Assembly: GCF_008831285.2 (NCBI RefSeq)
Contig: NC_045149.1
Span: forward strand, 22,202,535 to 22,266,534
Length of the DNA: 64,000 nucleotides
Reading direction: 5' to 3'
Source: Nymphaea colorata
Taxonomy: Eukaryota > Streptophyta > Magnoliopsida > Nymphaeales > Nymphaeaceae
The translations under genes and the position numbers were made by a program. The notes beneath the pieces were generated by a model. The model was not told where the DNA came from and made no database searches. It was given only the letters and a program-made list of their open reading frames with translations. This document shows, one piece after another, positions 61,184 to 64,000 of this stretch (position 1 is the stretch's first letter; every line of letters begins with the position of its first letter).

Positions 61184-62470
61184 TGTGAGAGAGAGAACCT
61201 AAACCTCCCCATCATTTTTTTCCTGCCCCCAGCGCATAGGGCTGCACTGGTGCCACCGGCGATGAACCGTGCTTGCATGTCAACTACTGCATCACCATCT
61301 CCCTGTTTGCACAAAGCAGTCCACAACAAATAACAGAAGCAGTGGCCGCAATGAGACAGATTTTTTTTAAGCGCATTTGGCAGACTGTGAAACACACAGA
61401 AGCAGGCAGTAGAAGCAGAAACCATCCAAAGGCAGAGGAAGTTTGAACATGCACAATCCTGAGAGCAGATAGAGTCTATTTTCAGAAAGGAACCATTAAA
61501 AAAGCAGGGCAAAGAGGTAATAAAAAAAGTCTCAACATGTGCAATAAGAAATAAACAGTGGCAGGAAGACGATAAAAGATTGCAGAAAGTTTTAATACAT
61601 GCAGTTAATAAATAAACAGGGTAGACGAAGGAGATTAATGACATTTAGATGAAACCTTTACCATTGTAGGCTAAGAAGTAACTCGCCAAATTGATAGTTA
61701 AGTGTTGAAAACAGTAACAGTCTTAAATATAAGGAACAAAATTCTCCGTTTGAAAACTACTAGTTGCTACTTAAAGATGGTGGCATTGCTGTTCCTTCAA
61801 GTAATTAGCCAGCAATCTGTCATAAAGAATGGGTTCAATAGCTAGTAAATTTCGATTCTGCTTTTCCTTTGTTCCTGGAATTCAAACATTGTGCATGTCT
61901 AGTGGTTTTCGAAAAGAGCAGATTGGGTGAAATGTATCTACACAAGATTTTTGTTGCACATGTGATTTTGCATTTTTGAAAACAGGAAAGAGATTGGCCT
62001 TTTCAGATGCATAAATGTGATTTGCAGTGAAGATATCTTTTAAAAATCTATAGATTTCAAAAGTTCATCTGAACATCCCAATGAACTGATCCAGTAATGC
62101 ATTGATTCAGAGGCCATTTTCACAAGAAATATTCTTCAAAAGTTAGTAACCTGTATCTAGAACTATGGCGGAAGAGTGAGATAAATGTTAGGAACAAGGT
62201 TCTCTGTTTTTCTCTCTCTTACAACATCAAGATAAGAAAATGAAGAAGAAAAAGACACAAGGTTCTCTTATATCCAAGTATAAAGAACCGCTCCTTCTTA
62301 AACATGAGAATTAGCGTAAACCTGTAAAAAGATCCACAAGAATTAGGAAAACTTATTAACCATAGATCAGACTCCACATTTCAACAAGTCACTCTATAAA
62401 TTCTTAACTAAACAAAAAAGAGAGAGAAAAGCCATCGCCCATGGGGAAGCTGGATCTTGGCGTTCCAGCG
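61184..62470. other. Spacer and DUF247 3' flank
   Basis: No gene recognised; the minus-strand frame at 61108-61644 partly overlaps the MITE and has no motif. The last few hundred bases probably hold the 3' UTR of the DUF247 gene. Confidence 0.45.
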
Positions 62471-63715
62471 TCAAGTTGATTTGGGGAGGTGATAGGCTAA
62501 CATGGCATACAGCACTTGCAGTACAGTGAGAGTAAGCAGAATGAGGACAGCAACGAGGGAGCAGTACGACCACGGGCTCCTGAAAAAGGTGCGTCTCAGG
62601 TCAGCCCAGCACGATATCCCTTTGCTCTTGCAATGCTCGTTGATGTCCTTCCGAACCTTAGACAGCATGTCGATTCCATACGTGTCTCCTAGCTTTAGAT
62701 CCTTGAAGAAGTCAACGACATCTTCCAGGCTGCCGAGCTGATTGTCGATGATCCCCTGGGAAGTCAAGGCTCGGGCGTCGGCGGCAGTGAGTAGAAGGTC
62801 ACTGAGAAGGCGAAGGTAGGACGACACCGGCTGCACAGGTTGGTTGTCATCTTCCACAAGACGTTGCTCGTAAGCCACCATGTTCCTGAAAATGTAGTCG
62901 GAGTCCCTGTTGATGAGGATATGCGGGAGCTTAAGAAACGGTCTCCACGACGGCCTGGGATCCCATATCACCATTCCTTCTGCCGCCGGCGAGATGGTAA
63001 CGCCCGAATCCTCGAGATCAATAGCACTGTAGCGTACGCTCATTTCGCCAAAGTTATGGGGAGAGAGACACGCTCCTGTTGCCGAGCCTGCTACGCGGCT
63101 TTGCCCAACCATAATGGGCAGAAATTTCATCCTTGCAGCGTCGAGGAGATGGCAAGCGCCGGCCAGGTTTGGCACCTCAAATGTTTGCATGAGATAGAAA
63201 TCTAAGAACTTGTTGAGCATAATTTCGAATGGCGGATCTCTGTACTGTAGGTGGCTATAAAGGCGTTGAAGAAAGGCCATGGGGATTTGGTTCTTGACCA
63301 CCAACACATCAAGCAGAATATGGCGGAGCATGATGTTGTTCAATGGAAATAAGGTGGGGGAAAACCTGGTGCGAAAGGGATGCGGCTCTGTTGTCATGAT
63401 GTGCATCAACTCCAACACGAAGCATCCATCTCTTACCAGCAGCTTGACAAATTCATCGTTGTCTGGAAGTGTGAAGAATGGGCTATTCGCCCCCTCGTAA
63501 CATTCTCTCACCTCCAGAGCATCGTTTCTTAGGGCATTAACGACATCATCTGTGCTACTAATTTGCGTCCTCAACAGGACCAAATTGAGCACGGTATCCT
63601 CCAACGAGTGGGCGTTACTGACGTAGTAAGGTCCAATGCACAGGAACAAAGGCATCTTTGGCTTGTATGCTCTATCGTTCTCGTACATCATGAAGATGCA
63701 AGGCTTTGGACACAT
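62471..63715 (-). CDS. DUF247 single-pass membrane protein
   Basis: Member of the large plant DUF247 family; a few members are linked to self-incompatibility or stress, but most have unknown function. Single exon, 414 residues from ATG at 63715 to a stop ending at 62471, the usual length. Landmarks in order: CIFMMYENDRAYKPKMPLF then IGPYYV (family start CIxxVPxxLRxxNxxAYxPxxxSIGPxH, here diverged), ECYEG, FVKLLVRDGCFVLELM (core motif), LRHILLDVLVVKNQIPMAFLQRLY (core motif), KFLPIM and SVRYSAIDLEDSGVTI. Near the end come CWADLRRTFFRSPWSYCSLVAVLILL and a C-terminal membrane helix (about residues 385-407), leaving a short tail. A (GA)n leader abuts the ATG. The frame stays open upstream to another ATG at 63913, adding 66 residues including an Arg-Glu run; I prefer 63715 because the family starts there. 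Confidence 0.92.
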   Translation of the reverse strand: MCPKPCIFMMYENDRAYKPKMPLFLCIGPYYVSNAHSLEDTVLNLVLLRTQISSTDDVVNALRNDALEVRECYEGANSPFFTLPDNDEFVKLLVRDGCFVLELMHIMTTEPHPFRTRFSPTLFPLNNIMLRHILLDVLVVKNQIPMAFLQRLYSHLQYRDPPFEIMLNKFLDFYLMQTFEVPNLAGACHLLDAARMKFLPIMVGQSRVAGSATGACLSPHNFGEMSVRYSAIDLEDSGVTISPAAEGMVIWDPRPSWRPFLKLPHILINRDSDYIFRNMVAYEQRLVEDDNQPVQPVSSYLRLLSDLLLTAADARALTSQGIIDNQLGSLEDVVDFFKDLKLGDTYGIDMLSKVRKDINEHCKSKGISCWADLRRTFFRSPWSYCSLVAVLILLTLTVLQVLYAMLAYHLPKST

Positions 63716-63716
63716 T

Positions 63717-63742
63717 CTTTCTCTCTCTCTCTCTCTCTCTCT
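63717..63742. repeat. (GA)n tract (minus strand) abutting the DUF247 start
   Basis: A GA run read on the minus strand that ends directly before the ATG. Translated in the gene's frame it would give alternating Arg-Glu, which supports it being 5' UTR and not protein. Confidence 0.85.
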
Positions 63743-64000
63743 CGCCGCTGAACTTTGATAGGACTGATTACATGTAAGAAAAAAATGCACACGAAATTTT
63801 AAACATTTAAAGGAGGATTGGAAACTTGGAATTGAAAAAAAAGTTTTTGAAAATAAGTTTCTGGAAATAAAGGAATAGCTTACTTTGGTGAGTGTATGAT
63901 GACTGAAAACCAAATTTGTTTGAAACTAATTCTTAATTTGATGGATTGGAAACAAGGAAACTTGTTTCTTAGTTTCTTATGTGCGTGAATGTGTCTCTGC
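63743..64000. other. DUF247 upstream flank
   Basis: AT-rich 5' flank of the minus-strand DUF247 gene; no further gene or clear TATA box seen. Confidence 0.4.

Noticed and set aside
62502-63751. Several plus-strand open frames opposite the DUF247 gene
   Set aside because: They are antisense shadows of the DUF247 coding frame.
1-64000. tRNA, rRNA, CRISPR or bacterial-type operons
   Set aside because: No cloverleaf with a T-loop box, rRNA core or spaced direct-repeat array was seen by eye, and gene structure is clearly plant nuclear; a tRNA scan was not possible here.

Overview
This is nuclear DNA from a flowering plant. The genes are split by GT-AG introns of up to about 2.7 kb, the intergenic DNA is AT-rich with long (AT)n and (GA)n microsatellites, small inverted-repeat transposons lie between and inside genes, and every recognisable protein belongs to a plant family. 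I cannot name the species from the window. Gene identities rest on my own reading of conserved protein motifs and splice sites. No database search was run.

Layout, left to right. 1-3150: AT-rich DNA with a promoter-like GC-richer island, microsatellites, a 74-bp tandem duplication and one orphan exon-like block. 3601-11506 (+): a GATA zinc-finger factor of the GATA26/27 type, eight coding exons, with an apparent frameshift in exon 3. 11507-24200: long gene-poor stretch with a decayed gene relic (about 14.4-14.85 kb), an 8-bp-TSD hAT-like MITE (17.26-17.68 kb), a 40-46 bp minisatellite (20.2 kb) and two tandem duplications (22.6 and 23.7 kb). 24228-28114 (+): UBC12/RCE1, the NEDD8/RUB-conjugating E2. 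30079-36744 (+): COG6, a Golgi tethering-complex subunit, eleven exons, first intron apparently GC-AG. 40198-44837 (+): a WAT1-related/UMAMIT transporter, seven exons. 46564-48972 (+): a P-class pentatricopeptide-repeat protein, two exons. 52021-55465 (+): a P/U-type cyclin, two exons, with a strong hairpin in its leader and a MITE just after its stop. 55.5-62.4 kb: repeat-rich spacer with further MITEs. 62471-63715 (-): an intronless DUF247 membrane protein.

The genes do not form a pathway. They are independent housekeeping and regulatory loci (transcription, neddylation, Golgi traffic, transport, organelle RNA metabolism, cell cycle, DUF247), all on + except the last. Many share (GA)n/(CT)n tracts directly before the start codon. 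I found no convincing tRNA, rRNA, CRISPR or intact autonomous transposon. The observations most worth checking are the GATA frameshift, the COG6 GC-AG intron, the cyclin leader hairpin, and MITEs with clean 8-bp target duplications.
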